From: an uncultured Clostridia bacterium
Lineage (GTDB): Bacteria > Bacillota > Clostridia > Christensenellales > UBA3700
Length of the DNA: 54,355 nt
Reading direction: 5' to 3'
Assembly (NCBI GenBank): GCA_947646415.1
Contig: CANSGN010000012.1
Location: 1-54,355 of the forward strand
A model generated the notes under the pieces. It was not told where the DNA came from and ran no database searches. It saw only the letters and a list, made by a program, of their open reading frames with translations. Made by a program: the position numbers and the translations under genes. Below, piece by piece: positions 53,649 to 54,355 of this stretch (position 1 is its first letter; every line of letters begins with the position of its first letter).

Positions 53649-53685
53649 AAAATTACCCCTCATGTAAATCAATTTTATTGTTTTA

Positions 53686-53714
53686 GTTATAACATTAATT
53701 AATATAAAAGTCAA
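53686..53714 (-). promoter_or_regulatory. Promoter of the GH3 gene
   Basis: On the minus strand TTGACT (53714-53709), a 17-bp spacer and TATAAC (53691-53686). No operator-like palindrome is obvious beside it. Confidence 0.7.
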
Positions 53715-53882
53715 TATTCAGTAATTTTTTGCAATTTATCCATTGTAAAATGATTGCCAACAAACTTTACATTCATTATACATAAAGTCTAATAGTATTA
53801 TAATTTTAGCGTTATTATATAACTATTTTGCTTATTTAATTATGAAATAGCAATGATTTTATAATACTTTGTAAAATATTTT

Positions 53883-53966
53883 TCAGTTTTCGTCTTTCAA
53901 AGCTTGCTCCAAATTTTCTTTATCGATTTTTCTTTGCTCGATTTCTTTTAACTCTTTTTTATCCAT
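53883..53966 (-). CDS. Small charged helical peptide, 27 residues
   Basis: MDKKELKEIEQRKIDKENLEQALKDEN: almost all Lys, Glu, Asp, Leu and Ile, able to form one amphipathic helix. AAGGAGAGA 6-8 bases before the ATG is a strong ribosome site, the main argument that it is real. No family recognised. It stands alone; the 126 bases upstream hold AT-rich DNA without a clear promoter. Confidence 0.5.
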   Translation of the reverse strand: MDKKELKEIEQRKIDKENLEQALKDEN

Positions 53967-54092
53967 TATGTCTCTCCTTTTAATTTAATTTTTATATAAA
54001 AATTATTGACAAAAAGCATATATAAATACTTCCCTAACATTTTAATAAAATCAAACTTAGGTAACTGAATAAACACATTCTTAATCTTCTTA

Positions 54093-54143
54093 TTTGAATT
54101 AACAATCGCTGATGTCAAATGCCACTTCGTGTCGCTTGACTAC
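54093..54143. repeat. 51-bp direct repeat, copy 1
   Basis: Identical over 51 bp to 54240-54290; similarity continues to GATAAT on the right. It contains GTCAA...TTGAC as outer arms and CAC-TTC-GTG inside, so it can fold as an imperfect hairpin. Confidence 0.8.
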
Positions 54144-54239
54144 TACTTGCGATAATATAAATTATGCGTCGTTAAATTTGAAAAAACTCAAATTTAAACA
54201 AAAGCTGTCGCTTTTTCTTGATAAATCAAGCCGACATAA

Positions 54240-54290
54240 TTTGAATTAACAATCGCTGATGTCAAATGCCACTTCGTGTCGCTTGACTAC
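54240..54290. repeat. 51-bp direct repeat, copy 2
   Basis: Same sequence and orientation as 54093-54143, 147 bp further on. The DNA between has inverted arms AATTATGCGTCG / CCGACATAATT, which link the two copies as one structured unit. Confidence 0.8.
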
Positions 54291-54307
54291 AGCTTCCGAT
54301 AATCATA

Positions 54308-54350
54308 ACCACCCCTAAGAGGGGTGGTATGCTCTAAGCCTATAAGGCTT
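54308..54350. repeat. Two strong hairpins at the right edge, possible mobile-element border
   Basis: ACCACCCCT-AAG-AGGGGTGGT (54308-54328, perfect 9-bp stem) is followed by AAGCC-TATAA-GGCTT (54336-54350). Hairpins near an element end without inverted termini are typical of IS200/IS605-type elements, but no transposase lies inside the window. Confidence 0.45.
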
Positions 54351-54355
54351 TGAAA

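Noticed and set aside
54093..54290. CRISPR array
   Set aside because: Only two repeat copies, 51 bp long, with a 96-bp structured interval and no cas gene in view.

Overview
The window comes from a low-GC Gram-positive bacterium, most likely an uncultured gut-type member of class Clostridia (Bacillota). The reasons are AT-rich DNA with strong AGGAGG-type ribosome sites, an RpoD/DnaG operon of Firmicutes layout, a scpA-scpB-ytfI-gerW-dacF cluster as in Bacillus and Clostridium, and a gerW (ytfJ) homologue that suggests spore formation. The species cannot be named from the sequence.

Layout. 1-1817 is GC-richer accessory DNA: the end of a phosphate-binding lipoprotein gene, a large inverted repeat, an excisionase-like gene and a broken integrase next to tRNA-Arg(CCU), so this is the scar of an integrative element. 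1823-3083 holds the tRNA, a small Cys-rich gene and RNase P RNA. 3310-10677 is one giant gene for a cyclic beta-1,2-glucan synthase-like enzyme. 10718-12850 is a class A penicillin-binding protein. 12987-21084 is a miaB-mutS-mutL-miaA-methionine gamma-lyase-like operon (tRNA modification and mismatch repair).

21568-25169 is the most unusual part. A Xer-type tyrosine recombinase, probably made from a leaderless mRNA, lies about 360 bp from a 498-bp gene-free segment bounded by perfect 45-bp inverted repeats. Next comes a PadR-type regulator fused to four membrane helices. The segment looks like a DNA inversion switch or a TIR element.

25246-31767 (minus strand) is an eight-gene operon: lysA, M50 protease, scpA, scpB, ytfI, gerW, dacF, rluB. 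31920-33626 is a purine permease whose promoter lies between two 28-bp palindromes with centres 126 bp apart. 34025-38550 is ftsY and smc, so SMC and both of its kleisin-complex partners are in this window. 38778-39532 is a divergent pair of small unknown genes with a mirrored control region. 39722-48896 (minus strand) is housekeeping: zinc-ribbon protein, Nif3-like, trmK, rpoD, dnaG, dgt, a CorC/HlyC membrane protein and citrate synthase. 49180-50528 is a small acidic protein with a cation-efflux transporter. 50658-53648 is a GH3 beta-glucosidase followed by a frameshifted acetyltransferase. The right edge carries a 51-bp direct repeat and strong hairpins that resemble the border of a mobile element.
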